A stretch of DNA of 46,698 nt from CAZQIC01 sp964593555 (GCA_964593555.1 CAZQIC010000022.1:1-46698); one strand, 5' to 3'; positions 7,287 to 17,982 are shown, counted from the first letter of the stretch. Notes: generated by a model not told the origin, from the letters alone. Made by a program: numbers and translations.

Positions 7287-10200
7287 NNNNNNNNNNNNNN
7301 NNNNNNNNNNNNNNNNNNNNNNNNNNNNNNNNNNNNNNNNNNNNNNNNNNNNNNNNNNNNNNNNNNNNNNNNNNNNNNNNNNNNNNTTATTACTGTGACC
7401 CACTTCCCAGGCTTACGTGAATTAATTGTATTGTCATACATCGCTTCACAATAGATAGTTGGTAAATAATATCTTCCTACGTATGCAGCATTTAATACAA
7501 TTCTAAACGTGCTTGTTTTGTATGGAGAAATATTGAAATAAGTATACACTCTGTCGTCACGGATATCCTGGTAAGTTGGATAATCACTTTTGATTACAGA
7601 CTCTGCTTCTTCCATTCTTGTGTTATGAATTTCCCAACCGCTTGGGAAAATTTGTGACAATGCCATTTGCAAGTATTCACCTTTTGTTCCCGGATTGGTA
7701 ATCTGTACCTCGGCAATAAAGTCGGTTCCTTGTTCCAGTTTTGTTACATCAATGGATGAACCTGTCATGTTGGTGTAATTAATAACCACTTTCAGATCGT
7801 TGTCAACTTCTGTCTGGTCGCCAGTTTCAGGAATACCTTCTAGAATAATTCTTGCAAACATAATTCCTGTTCCGTTATTGGTCACAGAAATGTTTCCTGC
7901 ACTTGCATTTTTAATTGCCATGTCAATTTGTTTTACAGGCAATTTGGTATTGAGTGCAATCGGAGCATTGTTGTTTATTTTCACATTGTATTTCATTTCT
8001 TTGCTTGTTCCACCAAGTGCAGCAAACTTAGAAACAGAAATTAAACAATAAGCAGTTGTTTGAGTACTCATCCAATAACCAGAGCTCAATGCTTTTGAAA
8101 CGGATTTTACAACCGGCCCGGCTTTTACTTTTTCGTTTAACAATGTTAATGTTTCCAAAATCATTGCATCATCACGGTCGTTTGAACCATAACTATAACC
8201 CATCTCACGGTAAGGAGTAGTTACATAAGGTAAACCGGTAATTAATTTTTTAGCAACTTCTGGTTGACCAATTTTTGCATAAGCAGCAGCCAATCTCCAT
8301 TTTGCAGAAACAGATAAATTTGGTAATTCTTTCAATCTGTTCATAGCACCCAATTCAGGAGCTTTTGCTAAAGCTAACGTATACAAACGATAGGCTTGGT
8401 CTAAATCATAGTTGTAAGAATAGTAACCATGATTTGTTCCACGAGGCGTCCATGCATTAGCTTGGTTGCGTTGGTAACGTTTCCAGTTGTCGATTAATCC
8501 CGGAGGCAAGGCGTATCCTTTTGCTTCTGCTTCTAATAAGAAATGTCCAGCATAACTTGTTCCCCAATAATCCGCATCATAATGTCCCGCCCAATAACTC
8601 ATTCCTCCGCTGGATGTTTGGAAAAGTTTGATGCGTTCAATTCCTGCTTTGATATTTTTATCAATTGCAATTTTGAAATCGCTGTTTAGTTCCATGATGT
8701 CGCTTAGGAATAATTGAGGGAATACAGATGATGTGGTTTGCTCGATACAACCGTGAGGATATTCAATTAAATATTTCAAGCGTTCACCTAAATTAATAGG
8801 AGGGATGCTGGATAATTCAAGAGTTCCTTTATTTGTTCCCGCCATGCCGGCTGGAGTGAAAGGACTATCCCACGTTTTACCTGCATCAATAATTGTTTCA
8901 ATTACGTTCACCACTTTCGGATTTGGATTGCGCACATCAATTTCAATATCGTATGCCGCTTTTTCATTTCCGCTGGTTGCAATAATTTTTACTTTACCAA
9001 TACCAAGTGCTGAGTTTACTTTTAATTTAAAGTTTACCACTTCATCACCCACTTCGGTAAACGAAATTGATTTTGATTTTCCATCAACAGCAGTAAACAT
9101 ATTGTTGGTTTGAATTTCTACTTTCACATTTTTTACATGTTTTTCCATTGCGAAAACAGAAACAGGAAGATCAACTTCTTCACCCGGACCAACAACACGA
9201 GGTAATGTTCCAAGTATCATTAATGGATCGCGGACAGGAGTTGTTTTTTCTGATGAACCGTAAGCCGACTTGTAACCCGCCACTACCATTGTTCTTACAG
9301 AACCAACATATTGTGGCATCATAAATTCGTGATTAGCAATTTGTCCTTTTTTCAAAAAGTAAGGACCCATGAATTTTACCATCGGTTTAAAACGGTTGGC
9401 TTTATTTCCACCTTTGTTTCCTGCTTCACCGTCACCACCAATCGCTAATATGCGGGTTAGTTCTGCTCCGAAAGCACCCATCACCATATCAAACATATCC
9501 CATGTTTTTACACCCAATGCTTCACGTGCATAAAATGCGCTCCAAGGATCAGGAGTTTTAAAACGGGTTAAGTCTAATAATCCTTCATCTACAATGGCAA
9601 TGGTGTAGGTCATTTCTTTTCCATCTTTTTCAGAAACAGTAACAACAGATTTTGTCTCCGGTTTCCAAACGTCAGGCGTTTTAATAACAGGTGTTAAATG
9701 TGTTGCAGGGTCTTCCACCGAAATAGGAATCACACCATACAAACGAATTGGTAAATCGTTGAGCGTTTGTGCATGCGGCTGAATCATTGTTATGTTCACA
9801 TACACGTTCGGTGTCATGTCGGCCGTTACCGGGAAATTGAAAGTTGTTTCACCTTTTTTCGTTTCTGCCCAAAAAGCTTTGATCACTTTTGAACCGCTTT
9901 CTACACTTATTAATGCACGACCTTCTCCAGAAGATGGAATGGTTAACTTCACATCTTCACCAACATTGTATTGTTTTTTATCGGAGCTGAAAGATAATAA
10001 TGTAGCACCTGAATTTCCTTTTGGAGATTCTCCTGCCCAAGCTGGCCAATCGATGTAAACCGTTTGTCCTGTTCGGTGTCCGCTTTCTTCATCGGTTACA
10101 CAAACATAGAAACGTCCCCAATCTGGGCGGTTCACACGCAAGGTAAATTGTCCTTTACCATTCACCGTTGAAATTACCTGGTCTTGAATGGGTTGTTTGT

Positions 10201-12967
10201 ATTCGTTTCCTACATAGTTTGCTAAATCACCACTGTAAGAATCCCACCACCATCTCCAGCCAACTTTGTACACTTGTACTTTTAATTTGCTTTTCGAAAC
10301 AGGTTTTCCATCACTGTTTAATGTTACTACTTTTATAACGTGATTTGTATCGGTCACCAACATTCCTGAAAATTTATTTCCTTCTGGAACTTTCATTCCC
10401 ACATAACTTTCGTATGGAGAATATGGTAATGAGAATTGATCAATACTGAATGCACCACCTTTTTCAAACACGCGTACTTTGAAACTTGCTTTCAACATTC
10501 CGGGTGCAGCATCGTTTACTGTCAAGTCTGGTTTTACAGATGCTTTACCTTCCTGATCTGTATTGCCATCAAAAATAGTTTGTGCTTCGGAAGTAAAATT
10601 TCTTGCAACATCATCAAACTGGTACTCTTCGTATTTTTTGAAAGTAGTATTTGATTCAGATAAAGTAACTTCTACTTTTGCATTTAAATCTTTTGCAATT
10701 GCACCCACTAACCATTTCGCTTCCAGCGTTCCGTTTTCATCTTTGTGTGCAACAGAAAGTTTATCGCCTGGGAAAGTCAATTTGATTTTCAAGCGATTCG
10801 GCATAATCGTTTCTATTTTTATGTTCTTGGTAAACCAAGCGCCACCAACCTTTATACGAGCTGTCCAGTTTCCTGTTGGAGAACTTTTTTCGGTAGTGGT
10901 TGTGAAATTATAAAAACCGTTTAGCCCGACTGTCTTAGTCATTTTTCTAAACACTTGTCCTTGCGGATTCAATAATTCGAATTGCACGGGATGGTTTTTA
11001 GGAAGAGTGTTTTGTTTGTCTTCCAAAATAAACGACAAGAATAAAGTATCACCCGGACGCCATACACCGCGTTCACCATAAATAAATCCTTTCAATCCTT
11101 TTTGAACTTCTTCACCCGAAACATCAAATGCGCTGAGTGATAGAGAAGAGCCATCATCTAATTTTAAATACCCACGCTGATTGCCAACTTTCGCAATCAT
11201 TAAGAATGGTTTACGTTTGAATGTTGCATCGCACATTCCTCCGCCATCTGTTTTAAGTGTTTTTAAAACTTGCAATTGATAGTCGTAAATTTCAACCGTT
11301 GCATTTTTAATTGGAGCAGTGGTAATTAAATTGGTTACGATAAATTTCATCGAACCATCTGTTCCGCGTTTTGCAATTAAACCTAAGTCTGAGGCAAGAA
11401 TGTTTCTACTAACTTCTCTATTACGGTAATAATAATTCTTGCAAGGATTATCACGATCGTTGTAATCATAATCGTAATATTCATAATCATCATAATAGTA
11501 ATCGCCATAATAATCCCAATCGTGTTCATCATCGAGATCATCAGTTCCATCACTCATTTCCTGCATGCCTTCACTTTCTTCTGCATTATCAGGTTCAGTA
11601 CTTTCGCACTTATAAGTAGAGTATTCTTTTTTGAAAGAAATAATTACTTTATAGATAGCACCCGGCTCCGTTTTGATCAACTCGGCAAGGTCAAATGAAT
11701 AGTTGTTCCATTTGCCCAGATCCATTGCACTTTTTTGAGTCAGTTGAATTGTTTTTTTCAAAACAACTTTTCCAACTCTTCTCAATTCACGATTTCCTTC
11801 CATGTTATTTACCTGAAGGAATTGAGGAATATTTTTTTCGTAGATCTTTAAGATCTTAACATCAACAGCTTTTAAACTAACTGCTTTGAAAGGGAAGATC
11901 AAGCCATTGGAATTTGGAAGGATACAGCCTTTGCCAATTAATTCAACACCTGGTTTAATTTCTTCGAACAGAACTTCCATCACATAACGTTCTTTCAAAG
12001 GCATTCCTAAAATATTTTTAACACCCAATTCAGCAGTGATGGTGCGAGCTCCAACTTGACGAACATTTGGATAAACGCGCACTTCGTTGTCCTCAATAAT
12101 ATATTTTAAAGTTGAACCACCAGAGATAGTAACAAGTCCATCAAGAACTTGATTTTCTAAAATAGGATCAGAAAACTGAAGTACAGCATATTGTTCAGGA
12201 GATTGAATCACTTTAACATCAACAACTTTAAAGTCGCCTAGTGCAGGAATGTCAACAATTTTACTGCCTTTTATAGCTACATCTATTGAAGCACCATCCC
12301 ATTTAACTTCAACTATTCCAGCTTTTTCTGTACGCTGAATTCCTTCAACAGTAAAACGAGAAATGGTTCTGCTTCCTTCGTGAATCCATGTAATAGCAAG
12401 GTTTTTACCATTCTGAGAAACGGTAACAACTTTTTCCATTGCTTGTGGATTCGCAACATCAGCAGTAGAAAGTGTTCCTTCCAAACGCTGCGTACGCAAG
12501 GTTTTTTTGTCGGTTGTGGTCATGCGATCTACAAACACTTCATACGATTGTTGCATGGTTTGAAATTCGAATTCGAATGTTTCAAAGTCGGAAGGAACTT
12601 CTAATATATCTGACAGAAAAAATTCTGCATTATAATGTGTATTCGGTGGAAGTGGTTTCTCTGGGCGGAATTCAAGAGTTCTGCTGTCTAACCAAACAGT
12701 CGTTCCTTTGATAGAAGGAGAAAAATCAAAAAGTTTTTTGTCAATCGGTTTTCCAATTTCAATTGGAGACTCCATTTCATTCGTAAGCAAAATTCGAATG
12801 GTAGATTCATTTGAAATAATTCCTGAAGTATAGGCGTTGATATACGCTCCAAATGCAGGATTAGTGTCAGTTTCACCGTATGATGAAGTTTTTTTACTGA
12901 ATACAATTAAGCAAATCATCCCAACGGCAACAAGTCCGGAGATGAGTACTAATAGTCGTTTTGACAT
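7270..12967 (-). CDS. Bacterial alpha-2-macroglobulin family protein (thioester type), 3' end split by gap
   Basis: A very large protein, about 1865 residues if the gap is closed on the tandem repeat. In that case the end reads KWVTVIKPGGE and the stop is at 7270-7272. It begins with one hydrophobic segment (residues 5-24) and no proper lipobox, suggesting an inner-membrane anchor with the body in the periplasm. It has macroglobulin beta-domains through the first half, a bait-like middle, then the thioester site CIEQ at residues 1407-1410 and an alpha/alpha-toroid with YAKIGQPEVAKKL. Proteins of this family trap attacking proteases through the Cys-Gln thioester and guard the periplasm. An Asp/Tyr-rich stretch at about residues 456-510 is an unusual insert. 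The pbpC gene that often sits beside such genes is not seen here. Confidence 0.9.
7287..7386. other. Assembly gap of exactly 100 N
   Basis: A run of 100 N, the conventional placeholder for a gap of unknown size. Both edges are continuous with the 66-bp tandem repeat, so the break is most likely caused by that repeat. Genes called across it, including read-through of the macroglobulin frame, are artefacts. Confidence 0.95.
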
Positions 12968-13219
12968 TTTTGAGAAAATTTTTTTGGGTTAGTTTTTTGA
13001 GTAGAAATTATTTCGTGATGTAAATGTATGCCAAAATAACATTGTGTTATAAATTGTTAAATAATATTTATTTTGGGTAACAAGGGGGATATTTGTGCGT
13101 TATGGGATGGAGATGCCAATTACTCAAAAAAGCCAATTTTCACCTGATACATGTTCCATTTTATGGAAAACAACACTTTACAGAATCTAAAGAATAAAAA
13201 CGACTCTAATTCTCTAACT

Positions 13220-13966
13220 ATGAAATTAAACATGCTCCTTTTACTATTCAGTATTGGCACAATCTTTAGCTCTTGTGTTGATAAAAAAAATGTGCCAGAA
13301 GCCCCAAAAGTAGTTTCGAAATCAGCCTCTCTTATTATAGGTAATCCTTTAGATTGTGGAGTAGAGAATATTTCTTTTTTTCCGGTTGGAACCAATTACA
13401 AGCCAAAAATTTATGAAGGAGGGGAAGTTGCAAAGGTGCTAAAAGAAGCAGTATTGAATTTTTCATTAAACAGCAGAGGCTCCTATAACGATGTTAGTGC
13501 TGAATCAGAGTATATCAATGGAAATGAGAACGAATTTGATATAAGAAACATCTTGTTTTACGACCGAAAATCTGGGCTGACGTATCCTTTGGTTTCGGAC
13601 ACGGTTCATATTTTATCTTTTGCCATTCATAAAGAATTTCCCAAACCGATGATTTTCTATAGAATTGTTAAAAAGGACATAAATGTAGATTCTGTATACA
13701 ATTCACAAGATGCAATTATGCTTTTCATTTCTGATATTTTTGGAAAAAACATGACACAAGTAACCCCAGATGATGAACAGTTTTTGGAGTATTCCTATTA
13801 TCCTGAAACGCAAAAAATACTTATTAAATCGGCTATTGACAGAGATGGCAACAAAGAATTTTCTTCTTCCGATGAAACAAATTTTAGAGATATGAATATC
13901 AATGAACCCAAAATGGGGCGTGAAATATTTTCAACCTCTTTAAAGGATTCATTGCGTTTTCAATAG
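13220..13966 (+). CDS. Lipoprotein of unknown function
   Basis: A protein of about 248 residues. The frame opens at 13151, but the ATG at 13220 is preferred because it leads straight into a lipoprotein signal: MKLNMLLLLFSIGTIFSSC with the lipobox Cys at position 19. The mature part has mixed alpha/beta character, with a Ser/Asn-rich first third, an acidic stretch (NGNENEFDIRN) and a charged tail. No family is recognised. It stands alone, divergent from the macroglobulin gene and about 140 bp before prc. Attachment to the inner face of the outer membrane is the likely location. Confidence 0.7.
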   Translation: MKLNMLLLLFSIGTIFSSCVDKKNVPEAPKVVSKSASLIIGNPLDCGVENISFFPVGTNYKPKIYEGGEVAKVLKEAVLNFSLNSRGSYNDVSAESEYINGNENEFDIRNILFYDRKSGLTYPLVSDTVHILSFAIHKEFPKPMIFYRIVKKDINVDSVYNSQDAIMLFISDIFGKNMTQVTPDDEQFLEYSYYPETQKILIKSAIDRDGNKEFSSSDETNFRDMNINEPKMGREIFSTSLKDSLRFQ

Positions 13967-14047
13967 CGGAACGTTTTTTGTTATTAATTAAAAACAACCG
14001 TTTATCAAAATTAGCGAATAAATTAATCATAAATACTTAAATTCGTT

Positions 14048-14100
14048 GTCACCCAGAGCGAAGTCGAAGGGCGTAAATTCGTAAAAATCCGTTATCCGTA
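14048..14100 (+). repeat. Dispersed repeat plus ATTCGT-type leader element before prc
   Basis: A GTCACCCAGAGCGAAGTCGA repeat (14048 onward) is followed at 14077-14100 by ATTCGT-AAAA-ATCCGTTATCCGTA. The second part matches the element directly upstream of the glycosyltransferase start (32351-32374) and of tgt. It ends 7 nt before the prc start codon. Whether it acts in the mRNA leader is unknown. Confidence 0.55.
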
Positions 14101-14107
14101 CCATATT

Positions 14108-16222
14108 ATGAAAATATCAAGAAAACTATTCTTCATCATTCCGGCAGCCTTAGCGCTAGTATCGGCAACAGTTATTATTCAATCCGATAAAGAAGAAGCC
14201 ATCGGCCAGATATTAATGCAGAGCTTAAACAGTGTGCATTACTCCCCTCAAACCATTGATAACGATTTTTCCCAAAAAGTATATAAATTGTATTTACAAC
14301 GCTTGGATTATAACAAGAAGTTCTTAATCCAATCAGATGTGGATGAACTGAAGAAGTTCGAAAAGCTGATTGATGAAGATATTAACGCAGCAAAATTTGC
14401 ATTTTTTGATAAATCGTTCGATATTATCAATGCCCGCGTAGAAGAAGCCAAATCTTACTATAGCGATATTCTTTCAAAGCCTTTTGATTTTACTGCTGAA
14501 GAAACTATTCAGTTGGATGCTGAAAAAGCAAACTATGCTAAAGACAAAAATGCTTTAAAAGATGAGTGGAGAAAATCCTTGAAATACCAAACACTTGCTC
14601 GTGTGGTGGATATGATGGAAAACCAAGAAAAAGCCCATGAGAAAAGTGATACCGTTAAATTAAAATCCAGAGAAGATTTAGAAGTAGAAGCCCGCAAAAA
14701 AATATTAAAAAGCAATGATGATTATTTTAAACGCTTAAAAGAGGTTGACCGTGACGATAGAATTGCAATTTATTTCAACGCAATTGCAGGAATTTACGAT
14801 CCTCACACAGAATTTTTCGCTCCGAAAGACAAAGCGAACTTTGATATCGGCATGACTGGTCAATTAGAAGGCATTGGTGCACAACTGCAGGAAAAAGATG
14901 GCTATATTAAAGTGAGTAGCATTGTTCCCGGTAGTGCTTCTTATAAACAAGGACAATTAAAAGGTGGCGATGTTATTTTAAAAGTTGCACAAGGCGAAGC
15001 GGAACCTGTTGATGTGGTAGATATGAAAATGGACGATGCAGTAATGTTAGTAAGAGGTAAAAAAGGAACAGAAGTACGTTTAACGGTGAAGAAACCCGAT
15101 GGCAGTATTTTAATTATACCTATTGTAAGAGATATTGTTGTTTTAGAAGACACCTATGCACAATCGGTTATTTTAAAAGGAAAAAAGAACATCGGCTATA
15201 TCAAATTACCATCGTTTTATGCTGATTTTTCAGGTAAAGGAGGAAGAAGCTGTTCGAAAGACATAAAGAAAGAACTGGAAAAATTAAAAGCTGAAAATGT
15301 AGATGGAATTATTTTGGATTTGCGTTACAATGGTGGCGGTTCGTTGCCCGATGTAGTTGATATGGCTGGTTTGTTTATAGATAAAGGTCCGGTTTGCCAA
15401 GTAAAACAAAAAATGACTGGAGCGCAAGTGCTTGAAGACAGAGAAGCAGGAGTAGTTTATGATGGTCCGCTTACGGTAATGGTAAACTCTAATTCCGCAT
15501 CCGCTTCCGAAATTATGGCAGCAGCCATGCAAGATTATAACAGAGCATTGATTGTAGGAACATCTCCTTCTTCTTTTGGAAAAGGCACCGTTCAGCGGTT
15601 CTTCAATCTGGATGATTATTTGCCACCAGCGTATGCAAACATCAAACCTTTGGGAGAAGTGAAAATTACTACTCAGAAGTTTTACCGCATCAATGGTGGA
15701 ACCACACAATTAAAAGGAGTTATTCCTGATGTTGTTTTGCCTGACCCTTATTACTTATTGGATCAAGGAGAGAAAGAGCAAGATTATCCAATGGCATGGG
15801 ATGAAATTACTCCGGCAAAATATGCAACATTGAAACAAGCCTATTCTGTTTCTCAAATAAAAACCAACAGTACAGAGCGCGTAAAAAACAATCCAGGTTT
15901 TGGAATTTTGAATGATGCTGCTAAACGTTTGAAAAAACAAAAAGACAATACCGTTGTTTCCTTGAATTTTGATAAATATGTAGCAGAACAAAAAGCATAC
16001 AAAGCAGAAGCAAAGAAAATGGAAGCGCTGGATAAAGAAATTGAAGGAGTGGAGGTCGTTGCATTAAAAGCAGATGCTTTCCCAGAAAGCGATACTGTAA
16101 AAGTGAATAAGAACAAAGATTGGTACAAAGCACTCCGAAAAGATATTTACTTGCATGAAACTGTTTCGATTATGAATGAGATGAATAATGGGGTGACAAT
16201 GGGTAAATCAAAAGAGAAATAG
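14108..16222 (+). CDS. prc: Carboxy-terminal (tail-specific) protease Prc, S41 family
   Basis: A 704-residue protease with an N-terminal signal or anchor (residues 6-24). It then has the Tsp N-terminal helical domain (about 33-235), a PDZ domain (about 243-335, with GQLEGIGAQLQ and GDVILKV), the S41 catalytic core (about 345-545) and the helical C-terminal domain of the Prc/Tsp subfamily. Catalytic Ser465 lies in NSNSASASE and Lys492 in FGKGTVQ, the Ser-Lys dyad of the family; D476 aligns with the third residue studied in E. coli Tsp. It degrades periplasmic proteins through their C-termini and often controls peptidoglycan hydrolases. A strong terminator follows at 16272. It is read as a single gene. 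Confidence 0.95.
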   Translation: MKISRKLFFIIPAALALVSATVIIQSDKEEAIGQILMQSLNSVHYSPQTIDNDFSQKVYKLYLQRLDYNKKFLIQSDVDELKKFEKLIDEDINAAKFAFFDKSFDIINARVEEAKSYYSDILSKPFDFTAEETIQLDAEKANYAKDKNALKDEWRKSLKYQTLARVVDMMENQEKAHEKSDTVKLKSREDLEVEARKKILKSNDDYFKRLKEVDRDDRIAIYFNAIAGIYDPHTEFFAPKDKANFDIGMTGQLEGIGAQLQEKDGYIKVSSIVPGSASYKQGQLKGGDVILKVAQGEAEPVDVVDMKMDDAVMLVRGKKGTEVRLTVKKPDGSILIIPIVRDIVVLEDTYAQSVILKGKKNIGYIKLPSFYADFSGKGGRSCSKDIKKELEKLKAENVDGIILDLRYNGGGSLPDVVDMAGLFIDKGPVCQVKQKMTGAQVLEDREAGVVYDGPLTVMVNSNSASASEIMAAAMQDYNRALIVGTSPSSFGKGTVQRFFNLDDYLPPAYANIKPLGEVKITTQKFYRINGGTTQLKGVIPDVVLPDPYYLLDQGEKEQDYPMAWDEITPAKYATLKQAYSVSQIKTNSTERVKNNPGFGILNDAAKRLKKQKDNTVVSLNFDKYVAEQKAYKAEAKKMEALDKEIEGVEVVALKADAFPESDTVKVNKNKDWYKALRKDIYLHETVSIMNEMNNGVTMGKSKEK

Positions 16223-16271
16223 TTTGTTGATTGAACGAGTATAAAATTTTGTGATTTGATTATTATTATAG

Positions 16272-16299
16272 ACCCTTCTGGAAACAGAAGGGTTTTTTT
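16272..16299 (+). terminator. Rho-independent terminator after prc
   Basis: ACCCTTCTG-GAAA-CAGAAGGGT is a perfect 9-bp stem with a GNRA-type tetraloop, followed by seven T residues. It lies 50 bp after the prc stop codon. Confidence 0.9.
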
Positions 16300-16317
16300 C
16301 TTTTGGGATGTTTGTTT

Positions 16318-16385
16318 CGGAGCGTCATTGCGAGCGAAGTGAAGCAATTTCGAAGTCATTCCCCTCTCCTTCTTAGAGGAGTTAG
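16318..16385. repeat. Dispersed repeats (CATTGCGAGCGAAGTGAAGC and CCCCTCTCC types)
   Basis: AGCGTCATTGCGAGCGAAGT at 16320 matches the outer arm of the structured repeat at 37231. CCCCTCTCCTTCTTAGAGGA resembles the elements near 30818 and 30885. Both are intergenic and seem to be common repeats of this genome. Confidence 0.55.
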
Positions 16386-16394
16386 GTACAACAA

Positions 16395-16424
16395 AAAAGC
16401 CCTGCATTTTCATGCAAGGCTCAA
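16395..16424 (-). terminator. Terminator of the MORN-repeat gene
   Basis: On the minus strand, AGCCTTGCA-TGAAAA-TGCAGGGCT forms a 9-bp stem with one mismatch, followed by six T residues. It lies about 30 bp past the stop of the gene at 16453-16998. Confidence 0.85.
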
Positions 16425-16452
16425 TTAGTAGTAGTTTTTCTGTGTTTCTGTA

Positions 16453-16998
16453 TTATTTCACCAACTCACCATTTTGGTAAGTTTGAGTAGTAGTAACTTT
16501 TCCTGTTTCATCATACCATGTCCAAACACCATCTTTTTGTCCATTGTTATCATAAATACCTTCAAAATTTTTATTTCCGTTTTCGTGGTAACCTGTCCAA
16601 GTTCCCGTATTTACCATTCCTGTAGCAATACCGCCTTCGCTGTGTTTTTTACCATTTTTATGGAAATGAGCAGCTTTTCCGATTGTAAAGTTGATTTCCG
16701 ACTCTAATTGACCGTTATCATACCATACTTTCCAGGTACCAATCATGATTCCGTTACTATAATATTCTTCTGTACGAACGGTTCCGTTCTCGAACCAGTT
16801 TGTCCATTTGCCATCTTTTATAACGTTAACCGACTGGCGAGCTTGAATTTCTTTGGCAGCAGTAGCATCAACAGATTTACCAATTACAACTCCTTCACTT
16901 TTTTTGTTACCGTTTGGCCAAGTTTCAACTCTCTTGTCTTGTGCATTTGCTGTTAAAAACAATGCAATTGCTGCGAATGTGAATACAATTTTCTTCAT
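16453..16998 (-). CDS. Exported MORN-variant repeat protein (YwqK-like)
   Basis: A 181-residue protein with a signal peptide (FTFAAIALFLTANAQ, cleavage near residue 20). Five or six repeats follow of the pattern 'G.W..WY.NG....E..Y.NG': ETWPNGNKKSEG, GKWTNWFENGTVRTEEYYSNG, GTWKVWYDNGQLESE, GTWTGYHENGNKNFEG and GVWTWYDETG. This is the MORN-variant repeat found in many Bacteroidota exported proteins. They are often labelled 'YwqK family antitoxin', a label with little meaning for secreted copies. The molecular role is unknown. A perfect TATCTTTG -7 box and a strong terminator frame it as a single transcription unit. Confidence 0.85.
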   Translation of the reverse strand: MKKIVFTFAAIALFLTANAQDKRVETWPNGNKKSEGVVIGKSVDATAAKEIQARQSVNVIKDGKWTNWFENGTVRTEEYYSNGIMIGTWKVWYDNGQLESEINFTIGKAAHFHKNGKKHSEGGIATGMVNTGTWTGYHENGNKNFEGIYDNNGQKDGVWTWYDETGKVTTTQTYQNGELVK

Positions 16999-17023
16999 TT
17001 TGTTAGGGATAATTTTTATAATA

Positions 17024-17061
17024 CAAAGATATTTAAATATTTTTAGCTCTGATAAATCAAA
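17024..17061 (-). promoter_or_regulatory. Candidate promoter of the MORN-repeat gene
   Basis: On the minus strand, TATCTTTG (17024-17031) fits the Bacteroidota -7 consensus TAnnTTTG, 25 bp upstream of the start codon. A TTTG occurs at 17058-17061, but the 26-bp spacing is longer than usual, so only the -7 element is convincing. Confidence 0.45.
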
Positions 17062-17115
17062 AGACTATATTTATGATGAAATATTAACCTCAAAGGTTGC
17101 ATCAAAACGGATAAT

Positions 17116-17901
17116 ATGGCTAAAACTAAACGGATTCTTAATTGTGTGCCTTCCCGCGATAAGCAGGATGATTGGCAAATGGACAAGGCAAAAGAAATGG
17201 GGCTTAGTCCAAAAAAGAAACCTCTTCCAAAATCGGTCGATTTGAGAGCTGTTTGGTGGAAAGTAGGAAATCAAGGTGAAACCGGAGCTTGCGTAGGTTG
17301 GGCAACAGCCGATTCGTTATTAAGGTATCATTTTACAAAGGCAAAAAAGATCAAACCGGGCGAACGTATGTCGGTGCGCTTCATTTGGATGGCTTCTAAG
17401 GAAATGGATGAATATGTCGACTATCCAACTACGTTTATAGATGATGCTGGAACAAGTTTAAAGTCGGCACTTAAAGTAACCCGGAAATTCGGGGCTTTAA
17501 AAGCCAACCATTTTGCATTTGATGGTAAACTGGTAAAGATAAAAGAAGGCAATTTTTTAAAAGTGGCTTCTAAGTATAAAGTGAAAGCCTATTTTAATCT
17601 CACCAAAAAACAATCGGGGAAATTAGAATTATTTAAAGAATGGCTAGCGTTTAACGGCCCAATCCTAACCTGCCTAGATTGCGATAGTTCATGGAATGAT
17701 GTAAAAAAGGATGGCTTATTAACTAAGTTTGATAAAAAATCGGTGGAAGGAGGACATGCCATTTCAATTGTTGGTTATACCGAAACACATTTTATTATTC
17801 GTAACAGCTGGGGAACAGATTGGGGGCATAAAGGATTTGCCTATGCGAACTTCGATTATGCAAAGGCTGCTTTTAAAGAAGCGTATGGGATTGTGATATA
17901 A
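17116..17901 (+). CDS. Papain-like (C1 family) cysteine peptidase without signal peptide
   Basis: A 261-residue protein with the complete papain active site: Q53 (oxyanion hole), C59 in TGACVGWA, H214 in EGGHAISIVGY and N230 in IRNSWGTDWG. The mature papain domain covers about residues 40-261. There is no signal peptide and no long inhibitory propeptide; the first 40 residues are polar and basic (MAKTKRILNC ... SPKKKPLP). It is therefore predicted to be cytoplasmic or exported by an unusual route. Bacterial C1 peptidases act as general proteases or effectors. It is followed by a small M15-type peptidase, also without a signal. The substrate is unknown. Confidence 0.85.
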   Translation: MAKTKRILNCVPSRDKQDDWQMDKAKEMGLSPKKKPLPKSVDLRAVWWKVGNQGETGACVGWATADSLLRYHFTKAKKIKPGERMSVRFIWMASKEMDEYVDYPTTFIDDAGTSLKSALKVTRKFGALKANHFAFDGKLVKIKEGNFLKVASKYKVKAYFNLTKKQSGKLELFKEWLAFNGPILTCLDCDSSWNDVKKDGLLTKFDKKSVEGGHAISIVGYTETHFIIRNSWGTDWGHKGFAYANFDYAKAAFKEAYGIVI

Positions 17902-17916
17902 GAAAAGATAAGAGTC

Positions 17917-17957
17917 ATTAACAGGGAGATCTCGTGTTGCGGCACGGGATGACAGTT
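17917..17957. repeat. Dispersed repeat GATCTCGTGTTGCGGCACGG type
   Basis: AGGGAGATCTCGTGTTGCGG followed by CACGGGATGACAG closely matches the element at 37463-37495. It contains an imperfect CTCGTG / CACGGG palindrome and sits between the C1 and M15 peptidase genes. Confidence 0.5.
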
Positions 17958-17982
17958 TAAAATAACAAATAACAAAAACGAT

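Noticed and set aside
7195..7398. Open frame reading across the N run on the plus strand
   Set aside because: It consists mostly of unknown bases in the assembly gap and of tandem repeat sequence; no protein can be supported.
15284..15709. 141-codon frame antisense to prc
   Set aside because: It overlaps the conserved catalytic core of Prc and is Cys/His-rich without any motif; it is a shadow of the real gene.
16453..16998. MORN-repeat protein as part of a toxin-antitoxin pair
   Set aside because: It has a signal peptide, its own promoter and terminator, and no partner toxin gene; the 'antitoxin' label for such proteins is not supported here.
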